From Pleurodeles waltl (lineage: Eukaryota > Chordata > Amphibia > Caudata > Salamandridae): a stretch of 64,000 bases of DNA. This document shows, piece after piece, positions 12,535 to 25,120 of the stretch. The position numbers were made by a program, and so were the translations under genes. The stretch lies in the NCBI RefSeq assembly GCF_031143425.1, contig NC_090445.1, positions 820,234,817 to 820,298,816 of the forward strand, given 5' to 3'. The notes under the pieces were generated by a model, which did not search any database, was not told the DNA's origin, and saw nothing but the letters and a program-made list of their open reading frames with translations. Position 1 is the first letter of the stretch. The number at the start of each line of letters is the position of its first letter.

Positions 12535-12723
12535 CTGCTTAATCTTTTCTCGGTCTTGCTCAGGAGATCCAGAAGAGTTTATTCTTAAGCTCTTCTTAAA
12601 CATGGCCATACGTGTCTTGGCTTCACTTCGCTGGATTTTAGGCAGTCTTGCTCTTTCCTGAGTCTGTTTGTTCTTTAAATCCTCAATGAGCCTTTGATTG
12701 TACCTCTGCATTTGTTCCATTTC
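12535..12723 (-). CDS. SLK: SLK coiled-coil exon (second of three)
   Basis: This 189-nt exon (63 codons, phase 0 to phase 0) encodes [15 protein letters not shown] near the start and [14 protein letters not shown] at the end, with the strongly conserved core [16 protein letters not shown] between them. On the minus strand the acceptor is TTCACAG before GAAATGG and the donor is CAG followed by GTATAC. The [11 protein letters not shown] string is the SLK form; as I recall, STK10 has a Tyr and a His in that stretch. There is no frameshift or stop, and the reading frame is kept across both splice junctions, so I read it as a functional exon and not a retrocopy. It is separated from the upstream exon by an intron of 41,509 bp and from the downstream exon by one of 6,657 bp. 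The intron next to it also carries LINE sequence on the opposite strand. Confidence 0.95.
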
Positions 12724-14280
12724 CTGTGAAGCACATTACCAACAAGAAGCAACAAATACTTGATATAAATATGGCTAATGCACTGGGAATCCATAAGTAA
12801 TGCAGTTTCAATCCTGCTTTAAAAATGAAATACTAATACAGTTTGAGATAACTGTGATGCCTTTAAAACCAAATGAACTTGTCCTCACAGAATTTATAAT
12901 CCTGTCCAGAACAGTCCTTTTACACTTATCTGAAAGAGCAAGTTACTTATCCAAGACCATAAATCCTATGATCTATCAAAGATGTTCCCCCGAATAAAAG
13001 ACAATCACAAAAAAACTTTTACCCTTATCGACGTGACCAGAAGTGTATCAAAGTATTAAAAAAACCTACGTTATGCAGAAGATACTCAATTCATTCTCTG
13101 AACATACACTTATGTATTTACAGCAGTTGATTGAAGTATTATATTAAGTAATGCACAAACATTAAACTAGGGCATTCACAACTCATTAACAAGCAGACCC
13201 TTTGGCTGCTGAACGAATGTTTACTGTGAAGCTGAGTCCCTTGATGTATTACAAAAAATGCAATAAAATACAACTGAAACAAATTAAATTGGAGTGTGTA
13301 GAGCCTTGTTATCACTGGATTCAAGTCTCATTCTCGTGCCTGACTACTCTTTAGTCTAACTATTCTCTTTCTTTTCAAGGGTAAATGTTGATAGATATAA
13401 AAGACCATTGTGTTCAATTGTATAACACCAAGCAAAGGAGCCCATTCATGTTTAATCTTTAAAACTGTTACTTCACTTTTGCTGATGTCTCATTTAGTTT
13501 TCACCTTATATTTTTATGTTTTTACTCTGCAATCTGTAGCCTTTAGGCCTTTTTGTAAACTTGTCAAGAGATCTTTCCCAGAGACAGTGGTTACCTCAAG
13601 AATTTACAAGGAACAGGCAAGTTCGTATCAGCCACATATTGGAAAGCACCTAGAGCAAGTTGAAAAAAACTGTCCTTTGAGGGCTTCAAATGCCCAACAG
13701 TTATCAACATAGTGTTGTTGTGAAATACCTTCACTGCATATGTAGAGTGCTCCACTAAGGTTCAAATTCAGACGGGTGTTAAATGTGTTTTAGTTATGCC
13801 CTCTGTCTCCACAGTGCCACCCCTGCTTGGTCTAACATATCTTGTGGTTATCGGTTTGATGTCCCTAGAATTGCCTTCCTCTTCAATATTATTTTCTGGG
13901 CAAATATTTTCAAAAGCATTCTGTTAATTTGTGAAGAGTTATCACAAGGCTAATATAAATTATAGGCAGCATTTAGGGTAAAAGCAAGATACTGAAAAAA
14001 ATAAACAATTAAGCACTAAGCATTTTTACTCACTCACTCAAAAACATCCAAAGCTCTCACTTCCCTCATCTCAAAACTATGAAATGATTTCCAATCTTCT
14101 CTATGATATTACAAGTTAAGAATTACAATAGATAATGTATAATTGCCACCCATGGGAGCTGACATAAGTTTCTTCCATGAACCTGTTGGCACCCTAAGAC
14201 TGGGAACCCACTGGCAAATTGAATGAGCACGTGTACAAGTATGCAGATTCCCAAACTGGGATTTTTTTTTTTTTTTTAGA
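12724..14280. other. Intron stretch without recognised feature
   Basis: I see no exon or named repeat in this AT-rich stretch. A T-run at 14263-14278 precedes the DIRS copy 2 terminus. Confidence 0.5.
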
Positions 14281-14652
14281 TTTGAGAGACCATACCACAG
14301 AACTGGGAGGTGAGTATTCTGCAGTGAGATATGGTAGCCACCAGAAGGAGCGTTACCACCGATAAGTAACTATTTCTTCTCATGAATACTTTTAACCGCT
14401 GATTGCTCACCCTGTGAATAGATACCAAAGCAGTACTTCCCAAGACTGAGTCTGCAGAAAAAAACTCAGACTAAAAAGTCCTGCAAGACTGATCAGCTGA
14501 GTCAGTAGTGCTTTGTGAATGTGTGCACTGATGCCCATGTAGCCTGCCAGATATCCAGGACAGGCATTCTGTGTTCCAACACAAAGTTAGCAGCCCTGGT
14601 GAAGTTGGCCTTTAGACCTTCTAGAGGTTGCTTCTTTGATGCAGAGGACTAT

Positions 14653-14860
14653 TCAACGAGATATGGTCCATTTTTTTACCCCCTTGCTCTTCTTTGTCCA
14701 CCCATGTTCCTTGCTGTGATCAATGTAAAAGCAGAGTGCCCTCTTGGGGTTAATAACATTTAAACCATCTTCCTCTTTCGAGGGGTGAGGTGGAGCTAAG
14801 AATGTCAGAAAGGTGATGGCTTGTCCATCATGAAAAGGTGTTGCCACCTTTGGGAGGAAT
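14653..14860 (-). pseudogene. DIRS tyrosine recombinase fragment
   Basis: The minus frame reads PFHDGQAITFLTF, then PPHPSKEEDGLNVINPKRAL and CFYIDHSKEHG. This is the central recombinase part that in other copies reads like LPVFFPQP and VKRALVYYIDRT (compare 33650-33740). Catalytic residues lie outside the fragment. Decayed. Confidence 0.65.
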
Positions 14861-15490
14861 TTAGCTTAAGTCTTTAACATCACTTTGCCTGGAAAAAAGG
14901 TGGTATAGGGAGGCTGGACCAAAAAAGCCTAAAGTTCACTCACCGGCATGTGGATGTTATAGCAATCGGAAAGATCATTCTTATGGCGAGTAGATCAAAC
15001 GGACAAAACTGCATTGGTTCAAAAGAAGTACACGTTAAAAAATGTGAGAACCAGGTTTAATGCCTCACAACTGGTGATTTGAACAAGGACAGTTGGTCCA
15101 GCAAATGTGAAAAGGCCGAAAGGGCTGCCAATTAACCCTCAACTTTTTACAAAGCAAGACCTTGCTGGACCAAAAATAAGCAAAAACACATCTGCCAGTT
15201 TTGCCTGTAATGGGACTCAAATAGCAGGTACTACACCAGGCGACAAGCTTGTCCTTGCACTCTGCATACACATATTTCAATGAAGTGCATATGTCTGCCA
15301 AAATGATGTGTTCTATTTGCCCTGGATCCCGGGACACTGGATGGTGGCACTGAACATTCTGGTCACTTAATTTCAGACCATCGTCCTGCAGGCCCACAGA
15401 TACTAACTGCAGTTCAGGGTGGGCCATGAGCATTTTCCTTTTGTGGTGCTCCCTCCCGGTTTTACTAGCGCCCCTTAATTTTTCACATAG

Positions 15491-15895
15491 ATGATGGTGG
15501 TGATTGCTGTCCACCTTTGGAGGTTAGGGGTACCAATCTTCCCCTGCCTCAACGACAGGCTCTTGAAGGTGGGATCACCACAGTTAGTCACAGACTACCT
15601 CCTGAAAACGGCAAACCAGTTGAGATCACTGGGGTTCTCAGTCATCCTGCTGAAGTCACACCTTATTCCTTTGCAGAGGCTGCCTTTCATCGGAGCTCTC
15701 CTGGACACTGCACTTTCAAGATTTTTTTTTCCTGACCAGGAATTTGTGGTACCCAGAGTTTCTAGGCTTGAGCATTCATCATCTGATCAGGCTGCCACTG
15801 TGGAAGAAACTTCTGTCACAGCAGCAAGGCAGGGTCTTAACGTGATCCTGCGCAACCTGCACCTCCATGCGTGGAGACTGAGTGACAGCAGTTGA
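15491..15895 (+). pseudogene. Inverted DIRS reverse transcriptase segment
   Basis: The plus-strand frame reads LGVPIFPCLNDRLLKVGSP, then LRSLGFSVILLKSHL and LPFIGALLDTALSR. This is the DIRS reverse transcriptase around the catalytic site. The usual YLDD has become CLND, so the site is dead. The end reads LRNLHLHAWRLS, which resembles the linker before the recombinase, so this piece also has an internal deletion. It is on the strand opposite to the surrounding DIRS copy. Confidence 0.7.
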
Positions 15896-15899
15896 CCTC

Positions 15900-16229
15900 C
15901 TTTGATATCTCTTTAGAATTTGTCCTGTGCAATAAGGTGTTGAGTGGGTGAAGTTCTGCTACAGGATGGAGACCTCTATCCTTCCTTGGTACAAGGAAGT
16001 AGAGAGAATAGCACTTGTATCCAGTTTTCAAAGCCGGCATCCTCTCTTTTGGCAAATGATCCTTCACTTCCTGGCACAAAACAGACATATGGTCTTCTGA
16101 AAGGAGGTTGGATGTATGGGGTATGCCCAGTGGGTAGAAAAGAGAAGGACGTATCCCCCTGTTAGACACTCTGCAGGACCAGTCTGTTGGATGTAAAACG
16201 CTGCCAACCCTGCAGAAAGTGTCTGCCAC
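15900..16229 (-). pseudogene. DIRS reverse transcriptase N-terminal fragment
   Basis: The minus frame contains YSLYFLVPRKDRGLHPV, then LHPLNTLLHRTN, matching the first fingers motif of DIRS reverse transcriptases (Tyr-x-x-x-Phe-x-Val-Pro-Lys-Lys-Asp-Gly-Gly). Lys-Asp-Gly-Gly has decayed to Arg-Lys-Asp-Arg-Gly. It breaks at the junction with the inverted segment near 15895. Confidence 0.7.
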
Positions 16230-16483
16230 TTACATGATGGCTGTGTGCCTCTAAGAATGTACTAAAGGGGTTTTGCGATTGAGGCCAAAGGAGTAGAGGA
16301 ATGGAATGAATGTGGCACCTGATGACCAGGTCACTGTCTACTGGGCCCTCAGCGATGTGCTTTGCCCCATGGCAGATGCCCGGAAATGGCAAAATTGTTG
16401 TGGGAATTGCTGGACTGGGCCTGAAAGGCTTTAAAAGCATGCTGTGGATCGGCTCTCCTTAAAGTGCTGCAGGGCAAAGTCCA

Positions 16484-17505
16484 TTAAGACATGTCCATTA
16501 AGAATACCTTGATATCTCCAGAGAAGCCAGTGGACCTCATCCAATTATGGCATTGAAGTACCACTCTGGTTTCCATAGCCCTACCCCGACAATCTGTGGT
16601 GTCAAGACCTGAAAGGATGACAAACTTTGCCGCATTCTGAACATTCAAAATGGTTTGGACCAAGAAAGCTCTTAAGTCATCAGAGTCTGCAGGCAAAATC
16701 TCACCCACCATGTCCCACAGTGTGTGGGGGTAGAGACCAACCAGATAGCGTGCATTAACCAACTTCAAGGTAAGGCTGGCAGAGGGGACTATATGTTTAC
16801 CAAATATATCCACCCATTTAGAGACTCTGTGTCTGAGGAGTGCCTGGGAATGTGTTAGGGTTCACTCTAATGCTGTACCATCATACTTTCTAGGGTATGA
16901 TACAGAGTTAATAAATCTGGGTTGTTGGCAGCAGGTCCATGGGGGCTGTAGACTTATTGGTTAAGTGGTGGGCAGGCCATGGTTTAGCCCAAGTAACTGA
17001 GCGTCAGAAATGGATTCATTGGAGGGCAAAATAGGTTTGGCCAGTGTATGTCCAGGCTGCAGGACCACAATTGACACATTCATCATTATCTCCATAGTGG
17101 GGAAGTGGAGATCAAGTATCTCAGCAGCTCCCTCTATCACAGTGATAAAGGAAGTACTTTTTTCTGTTGCTGGCATAGGAGGGGAAACCAACCCAGTGTA
17201 GGGTGAGGTGCTCAGCCCACCTGCATCCTGTAGGTCCAAGTACCAGTTGTATGAGTTGAATGAGGCAAACTGTTCCACCATCCCCACCATTTTTGCCTCC
17301 ATATGGCTGGCTCTGATCAGAGTCTGAATCAAAAAACTGGTGCACAGAAGTGTAATTGTTTGTGAGTCTGATGGATTCACAATTGGCTACAGTACATCAA
17401 GATCTGGATATGGCCTCAGTTGAGGGTGAGACAAAGACTCGGAGTCGAACACCATGGTGGATTGTGGTCCTTCCCCAGGTTGGTGCTCGAAGCAACACTT
17501 GAGGG
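16484..17505 (-). pseudogene. DIRS gag-like ORF remnant
   Basis: Two minus frames read SASLTLKLVNARYLVGLY with LWDMVGEILP, and LVSPPMPATEKSTSF with IEGAAEILDLHFPT. Both are typical of the first ORF of amphibian DIRS elements, a presumed structural protein. The tail continues beyond element A at 20580-20868. Frameshifted and interrupted. Confidence 0.65.
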
Positions 17506-17510
17506 GCTGG

Positions 17511-20500
17511 TGTGAGAAAGTAGCCTCTTTCTAGCCTTGTTACCCCCACTTTTGGCCTGTTTGTGAGGGTATGTCAGAGTGTTTTCACTGTCTCACTGGG
17601 ATCCTGCTAGCCAGGGCCCAGTGCTCATAGTGAAAACCCTATGTTTTCAGTATGTTTGTTATGTGTCACTGGGACCCTGCTAGCCAGGACCCCAGTGCTC
17701 ATAAGTTTGTGACCTATACAGTATGTGTGTGTTCCCTGTGTGATGCCTAACTGTCTCACTGAACTCTGCTAACCAGAACCTCAGTGGTTATGCTCTCTCT
17801 TTGCTTTCCAAATTGTCACTAACAGGCTAGTGACCAATTTCACCAATTCACATTGGCATACTGGAACACCCTTATCATTCTCTAGTATATGGTACTGAGG
17901 GACCCAGGGTATTGGGGTTCCAGGAGATCCCTATGGGCTGCAGCATTTCTTTTGTGACCCATAGGGAGCTCTGACAATTCTTACACAGGCCTGCCACTGC
18001 AGCCTGAGTGAAATAACGTCCACGTTATTTCACAGCCATTTACCACTGCACTTAAGTAACTTATAAGTCACCTATATGTCTAACCTTTACCTGGTAAAGG
18101 TTGGGTGCTAAGTTACTTAGTGTGTGGGCACCCTGGCACTAGCCAGGGTTCCCCCACATTGTTCAGGGCAAATTCCCCAGACGTTGTGAGTGCGGGGACA
18201 CCATTACACGCGTGCACTGTACATAGGTCACTACCTATGTACAGCGTCACAATGGTAACTCCGAACATGGCCATGTAACATGCTAAGATCATGGAATTGT
18301 CACCCCAATGCCATTCTGGCATTGGGGAGACAATTCCATGATCCCTTGAGTCTCTAGCACAGACCCGGGTACTGCCAAACTGCCTTTCCCGGGGTTTCAC
18401 TGCAGCTGCTGCCAACCCCTCAGACAGGTTTCTGCCCTCCTGGGGTCCAGCCAGGCTTGGCCCAGGAAGGCAGAACAAAAGACTTCCTCAGAGAGAGGGT
18501 GTGACACCCTCTCCCTTTGGAAAAAGGTGTCAGGGCTGGGGAGGAGTAGCCTCCCCCAGCCTCTGGAAATGCTTTGATGGGCACAGATGGTGCCCATCTC
18601 TGCATAAGCCAGTCTACACCGGTTCAGGGATCCCCCAGCCCTGCTCTGGCGCAAAACTGGACAAAGGAAAGGGGAGTGACCACTCCCCTGACCTGCACCT
18701 CCCCTGGGAGGTGCCCAGAGCTCCTCCAGTGTGCTCCAGATCTCTGCCATCTTGGAAACAGAGGTGCTGCTGGCACACTGAACTGCTCTGAGTGGCCAGT
18801 GCCAGCAGGTGACGTCAGAGACTCCTTCTGATAGGCTCTTACCTGTGTTGCTAGCCTATCCTCCTTCCTAAGTAGCCAAACCTTCTTTTCTGGCTATTTA
18901 GGGTCTCTGCTTTGGGGAATTCTTTAGATAACGAATGCAAGAGCTCATCAGAGTTCCTCTGCATCTCTCTCTTCACCTTCTGCCAAGGAATCGACCGCTG
19001 ACTGCTCTGGACGCCTGCAAAACCGCAACAAAGTAGCAAAGACGACTACTGCAACCTTGTATCGCTGATCCGGCCGCCTTCTTGGCTGTTTTCCTGGTGG
19101 TGCATGCTGTGGGGGTAGTCTGCCTCCTCTCTGCACTAGAAGCTTTGAAGAAATCTCCCGTGGGTCGATGGAGGCTTCCCCCTGCAACCGCAGGCACCAA
19201 AAGACTGCATCACCGGTCCTCTGGGTCCCCTCTCAGCACGACGAGCGTGGTCCCTGGAATTCAGCAACTCTGTCAAAGTGACTCCCACAGTTCAGTGACT
19301 CTTCAGTCCAAGTTTGGTGGAGGTAAGTCCTTGCCTCACCACGCTAGACTGCATTGCTGGGTACCGCGTGAATTGCAGCTGCTCCGGCTCCTGTGCACTC
19401 TTCCAGGATTTCCTTCGTGCACAGCCAAGCCTGGGTCCCCGACACTCGAACCTGCAGTGCACAACATCCTGAGTTGTCCTCTGGCGTCGTGGGATCTTCT
19501 TTTGTGACTTCGGGTGAGCTCCGGTTCACTCCTCTTCGTAGTGCCTGTTCCGACACTTCTGCGGGTGCTGCCTCATTCTGTGAGGGCTCCTTGTCTTGCT
19601 GGGCGCCCCCTCTATCTCCTCACGCAATTGGTGACATCCTGGTCCCTCCTGGGCCACAGCAGCATCCAAAAACCCTAACCGCGACCCTTGCAGCAAGCAA
19701 GGCTTGTTTGCGGTCTTTCTGCGTGGGAACACCTCTGCAAGCTTCTTCACGGCGTGGGACATCCATCCTCCAAAGGGGAAGTTCCTAGTGCTCTTCGTTC
19801 TTGCAGAATCCACAGCTTCTACCATCCGGTGGCAGCTTCTTTGCACCCTCAGCTGGCATTTCCTCGGCATCTGCCCAATCTCGACTTTGTCGCGACTCTT
19901 GGACTTGGTCCCCTTGTTCCACAGGTACTCTCGTCCGGAAATCCATCGTTGTTGCATTGCTGGTGTTGGTCTTCCTTGCAGAATTCCCCTATCACGACTT
20001 CTGTGCTCTCTGGGGAACTTAGGTGCACTTTACACCTACTTTTCAGGGTCTTGGGGTGGGCTATTTTTCTAACCCTCACTGTTTTCTTACAGTCCCAGCG
20101 ACCCTCTACAAGCTCACATAGGTTTGGGGTCCATTCGTGGTTTGCATTCCACTTCTAGAGTATATGGTTTGTGTTGCCCCTATACCTATGTGCTCTCATT
20201 GCAATCTATTGTGACTGTACATTGCTTGCATTGCTTTCTATTGCTATTACTGCATATTTTTGGTATTGTGTACATATATCTTGTGTATATTTGCTATCCT
20301 CATACTGAGGGTACTCACTGAGATACTTTTGGCATATTGTCATAAAAATAAAGTACCTTTATTTTTAGTATATCTGTGTATTGTGTTTTCTTATGATATT
20401 GTGCATATGACACTAGTGGTATAGTGGGAGATTTGCATGTCTCCTAGTTCAGCCTAAGCTGCTCTGCTAAGCTACCCTTTTCTATCAGCCTAAGCTGCTA

Positions 20501-20579
20501 GACTACACTAATAAGGGATACCTGGTGCAGAGTGTAAGTACCCCTTGGTACCCACTACAAACCAGGCCAGCCTCCTACA
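17511..20579 (+). mobile_element. LTR-like element A, complete, 3,069 bp, no ORF
   Basis: It begins TGTGAGAAAGTAGCC and ends GGCCAGCCTCCTACA, so it has TG...CA ends and an imperfect inverted terminus of about 16 bp. A 5-bp duplication GCTGG flanks it at 17506-17510 and 20580-20584. An AATAAA lies at 20347-20352, about 230 bp before the end, as expected for the R-U5 part of an LTR. A TATA-like CTATTTAGG lies near 18894. It has no reverse transcriptase and no second copy next to it, so I read it as a very long solo LTR or a non-autonomous LTR-type element. It interrupts DIRS copy 2. The antisense and sense ORFs in it show no domain. Confidence 0.8.
18008..18714. repeat. Array of at least nine short-loop hairpins in element A
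   Basis: Stems read by eye: 18008-18033 (12 bp, 2-base centre), 18082-18102 (10 bp), 18130-18149 (8 bp), 18217-18244 (12 bp, 4-base loop), 18287-18343 (26 of 27 bp, 3-base loop), 18493-18513 (10 bp), 18576-18598 (9 bp), 18671-18688 (8 bp) and 18695-18714 (9 bp, 2-base loop). Most are perfect. They occupy the first third of the element, upstream of the presumed promoter. The same design is seen in elements B, C and D. Confidence 0.85.
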
Positions 20580-20868
20580 GCTGGTGTGTGCATCTGTACC
20601 AGTCCTGACACCAGTACAGAAACTGAAGTGAGTTCAAAAGACCCAGATTGTGAACCCATAGGCAGTAATCCAACCAGGGGTCAATGAGAATCCGTGGGAC
20701 CCAAAGTTGTGCCAGAGGGATCAGGAAACATGGCAGAGAGGCACAGCATGGCCTCTTGAAAGGATCTGATGGGCTGTAATATACCAGAAAGGCTGAAGCA
20801 TTAGGGATGCATCTTAACCAAGGATGGAATTGGCTCCTCTGTGTAACAGGAGCAATACCTGGATGCAC
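20580..20868 (-). pseudogene. DIRS copy 2 gag continuation right of element A
   Basis: This is the flank of the GCTGG target site on the right of element A. The minus frame is open but has no motif I can name; it is assigned to DIRS gag only because it continues the interrupted element. Confidence 0.4.
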
Positions 20869-21399
20869 ACTGACACCCGTGTTTCTTTTATTTTAATGGA
20901 GAACAAGAATGTCTGGAAGGGATCAAGTCATACTTGGACTTCTTATGTTTTTTCTTCAACATATACAAAAACTTTAACCGCAAGGAAGATATGCGTTGGG
21001 AACTACTTCTGGAGTGGGAGTATGTCTGCACTCCTGACTTCGACTTGGAGCAGGACTGGCAAACAGCCTTCTGATGAACATCTCAAACCTGTAATTTTAG
21101 GGGGAGACGTAACATGCACATTCAAATTTGGAGAAAATCTCTTCAAAAAAGATGTTAGAAGTAGTAGATCTCCAGATTCATGTCTGAAGGCACAGAAAGA
21201 AAGGAAACAGCATCAGCCTGCATGGGTGGTGTTTGAACGTGCTCCAGCACATTACTTCCAAAGCAGGAAGGATTCAACTCTGAGTCACACAGTGCCACCT
21301 ACAGGTCTCTTGACCAAAGGTAAGATTAGGAGCAGAGGAGGAGTTCAGTGGAGCAGGGACAGTACGGAAGAGGAGGTGCACTAATAATTCTTCTGCACT

Positions 21400-23600
21400 T
21401 TTGGGGCAAACGGGTGGTGGTAGGAATATTTCCATTTAAGATGTTTTGGGGCCAATTCACAAAGACATGTAGGAGTATGTAAAAGAGCACTATTGGAGTA
21501 CTACTTCACAAACTTCAAAATGCCTTTGTAAAAGACTGAAAAGTATGCATATTTTCAGAGAATATCTAAATGAGATTTGGACGGTCAAAATTGCTAATCT
21601 AGAAAATGTTGATAGATGATATCCAAGTGATGAAATTGAGGATACTCCCTGTCAATATTATTTCCTTGTTGCCAGGAGGGTGCTTGCTACTGTGCAGTGT
21701 GAAGGAATTTCAAAATTTATATTGATAATGTTTTTGATGATATTATCATGAATGTTGCTTTCTTAAGTAAAAACTTCTGATAATAGTGTAACTCTATTAA
21801 GGGATTTTCTCTGAAGCTTCAAGGTCTCTGTAGCAACATCTGCTGTGAGATCTGTCTAATTTGAAGAACAACTTGACTGCTTTGCTGGCTGAAAAGTCTC
21901 TAAATTGTGTTAATTTTAGTTTTCCCCCAGGCCACTTTAAACACTATCTTCACCATAATATGAGAATGAAAATATACATGGAAGGAGCAGGCAGAAAAAA
22001 CGAAATGAAGTTGTAAGCAGAAGTCAGGGAAAAGGCAAAATACATTTTAAAATAAGATGCAATGCCCACCTACATAGCCCGGCTTCCTAAACTTCCAGTT
22101 ATCTTATTTTAGGCAGTTCTGAGGGCAATTAGATTAAAAATACCCATTGTACTCCCAGTTTATTAGGGGGCTGCTTGGGAGGAGTATATTTGTATGGCAC
22201 ACAGTACTATTCCAATTTTTTGTGCATGACCTTTCAAAACAGATTGGAAAACATATGGCTTGGTTTTCAACCTATTTATATCAAAATTACTCCACAAAAC
22301 GCACAATGTGGCCTCATTTAAAAAATATATTTTTTCAGCACCTTGCTTATTATCCTTGCGACAGTGTCCGGCATGAGTATTAAAAAACAAAATCAGGGTA
22401 TTTTTGGGTTGCTAGCCAAGCCCTAACTGTCAGAGCATTCTTTTTAAACTAATTTCTCGCTGAGACTGCTCGATTCTTCCTGATCTGCATTATGGAATTT
22501 AAGTTTTTCAATCCTCTTTTTTCAATGAGATCTTATGAAGAGTCTGTAAAAAACCTGCTTTGAAAACTGTAAACAACATTATGGATAATAAAACAAGCCT
22601 CAAGTCATTATTAAAAAAACCAAGGTCGTGCAGAGCTTTAACTTTAAAAATGCACATCCTATCTGTCCTTCATCATACAAATCACAACGTACATAATCTT
22701 TTTGAAATAGCAAAATTGTGAAGCAGAGGTAAGCCTCTTTCAGAAATCGATGATCACCCTGGACAAATAACTGCTTGTGCACCAGAACAATCTTCAACTC
22801 TTTGTCCTTCACAATCACATTCAACCTACTAAACGCCATAATGACCACTATTTTTCTGCTTTCTTAAAGAGGAACATTCTGTAATGCTATCTGCCTAAAC
22901 ATATTTTCTCTATGAATTCATATTTAAGGCTACATAACACGAAAGACTGTTTTGAACGAAGTTCCATTAAATAAATGATGTGCTTGCTTTGGAACAATAT
23001 GAGGCCAGGTGCCTGTGATTATTTCCCCCAATTCAGGATGAAATGCCAAACATCAGATTACCAGACATTAGGTTCTGTGAGCAGGTATGGGAGGGAATCA
23101 GTCAATGTTTCACTCACAGATTGTTTAAAACAGCTCTGCCTTAGAATACCCTTTAAAGAATTGCTATCTACTGTTTTGTGGGAAGGTTATTTTTAGTTGA
23201 GGGATCAAAGGATGGATGTCAGAAAAAATGCCATTTCTAAGAGCGTGGTTTGCCATCAAAAAAGGCATAGCTAAGGGGCTTCCAGCTGGCAGCGCCGGTC
23301 CTCCAACATCTTCTACAGTATTCATCAATTGGGCAGATGGCAGACTCTGACCCTGTCCCTATTTGCTTCCACATAGTGAGAACTGCACTGGACAATGGTG
23401 AACAAGGTGGTGGACTGGGCTTCAGACCGTTGACTGCGAATCCATTCCAAGATAACCCCAGGACTAGAGAACAGGGAAACTGACCTGCATGGTAGAGATG
23501 CAGAACTGTGAGACTGACAAAGCATAACAGTGAAAACAATGGGGTCCACGGTCGAGTTTCTGGCCCCCTTCACCACGCACTAGGAGGATAAGTAGCCTGG
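21400..23600. other. Intron stretch without recognised feature
   Basis: AT-rich sequence. A segment near 21445-21560 resembles an old MITE end (starting GGGGCCAATTCACAAAG) but no partner was found. No exon is visible. Confidence 0.5.
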
Positions 23601-24316
23601 ATGTTGTGAGGCTAGAGAGAGCAGCAGTGTCCCCTCAACATCTGATGACATTAATGGCAGGTGTAAGGGAGCCGGCCTCTAGGCTGCCGGAGCTCCTGAG
23701 GAGCAGCTGGTGAGGATGGCTGCCAAGGTTGGTGAATGAGTCATCATGGCGCAGCAGAATTGTGCTACAGCTAACACATCAGAGCAGGGGACTGAAGCAG
23801 CACTTTCACATGAGAGGCCTCCCTAGGGCAACATCTTCCCATTGAGCATTGGTCCAGAGGAGTTTGGAGCTTAGGGACCAGTGTTAAAACTTCCTGCCAC
23901 ATACCACAGGGGACATTTTGAATATTGGGCCACAGCCATCACAAAGTGGAGCATGTAGCAATTTACTCCTGCAGGGACCCTTTGTAGGTTCATGCCCATG
24001 CAGGGCTTCTCATGTGGTCTGTCCTCTAGAGTTGTGTGGCGAGATTTTCTAGCCCTTCAAACCCCTGGAGAGTTAGGGCTACCATTGGTCAATTTACATT
24101 TTGCACCAGAGGAGACAAGGGGCTCCCAGAAGAAATTGATGACTGAAGGGGCCAGGCCCTAATAGATTGGCTTGCTGTGGCTCTTGACTGGAACGGAGTC
24201 CCTGAGCACCACGGTCTGTAGGCAGGACCTAGGTGCATGAATATCAGCCTCACTGGGACATGGGCATACCTAGAGGAGCTAGACAGCAATCCTGCTAACA
24301 AGAGCCATCATCAAAA

Positions 24317-25120
24317 TTGGAAAGTGCACTGATTGGGAATTCATCAAAAATGAAGAACGGAGAGCGGGACCAGCTGGACAAACTTCATATGCTATTGAAA
24401 TCCACAGCAAACACTGGAGGGAACTTGGAGATCAAGATAGACTCAGTCGTTACTGGCATAAACCTACCAAGGGAAGACGATAAGAAGCTCTCTCAGTGGG
24501 TGCAAAGGACTGAACCCTGTGGGAGGGGAGCTGCAGCCGGTCCTGCTGGTGCTAAACGTACAAGTCCAAGAGAATACTGAAAGGTTGAGGGTCCTGGAAT
24601 AAAGGGCAGAGGATTTTCTCGGAGGAACAATATTCTAGTAAACAGTCTTCCAAAGAGGATGGAGCGGATGAACATGAAGAAATACCGATAGGACTGGATA
24701 ACGCTTGAGGTGGCAGCACATGGACTGCCAAAATTACATGCCATGGAAAGAGTGCAGAGGGTGCTGTCTTGGCTACCCCTCGCCTCCTCAGCTGGTGGAA
24801 ACCAGGCTGCTCCACTTCCATGACAGACAGACATGATACTAAAGAGTGTCAGCACCCCTGATACTTTCAAATTTGGGAATACTTATAAAAATAGTGGCTC
24901 AGTATGAACGCATAACGAAGGAGAATGGCATGGTGAGACTATTCCCAAACTACACTGGAGCAGTCCAGCTGCAGAGAGTATCAATGCTAGAGGTCAAGAG
25001 GAAGATGAGAGAATCCAACATCTGCTAAGTGCTGCTGTTTGCTGGAAAACTGAAGCTGATGAAAGTCAAAAAGGCAGGATTCTTCACTGACACCAAAGAG
25101 GCATTTGACTGACTAGAGGA
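24317..25120 (+). pseudogene. L1-like ORF1 remnant
   Basis: The start contains KNGERDQLDKLHMLLKST, a coiled-coil-like stretch. After a broken middle, the frame near 24930-25110 reads VRLFPNYTGAVQLQR, then EVKRKMRESNIC and, past a stop, AGKLKLMKV and TKEAFD. This matches the C-terminal RNA-binding part of L1 ORF1 proteins. ORF1 proteins coat the LINE RNA. Stops and frame changes make it dead. Confidence 0.7.

Larger units (their letters stand above)
14290..21400 (-). mobile_element. DIRS-type retrotransposon copy 2, rearranged and split by LTR-like element A
   Basis: Minus-strand order from right to left: gag (20868-20580, then 17505-16484), the start of reverse transcriptase (16229-15900), a plus-strand inverted reverse transcriptase segment (15491-15895), recombinase (14860-14653) and terminal sequence near 14313-14420. 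Element A (17511-20579) interrupts the gag region and is flanked by a GCTGG duplication. The right limit near 21400 is a guess. The part 14860-15490 has an open minus frame that I do not recognise. Confidence 0.7.

Noticed and set aside
19526..20158. Long overlapping ORFs on both strands of element A
   Set aside because: Several frames are open in the same place because of base composition; no motif, and no support from element D.
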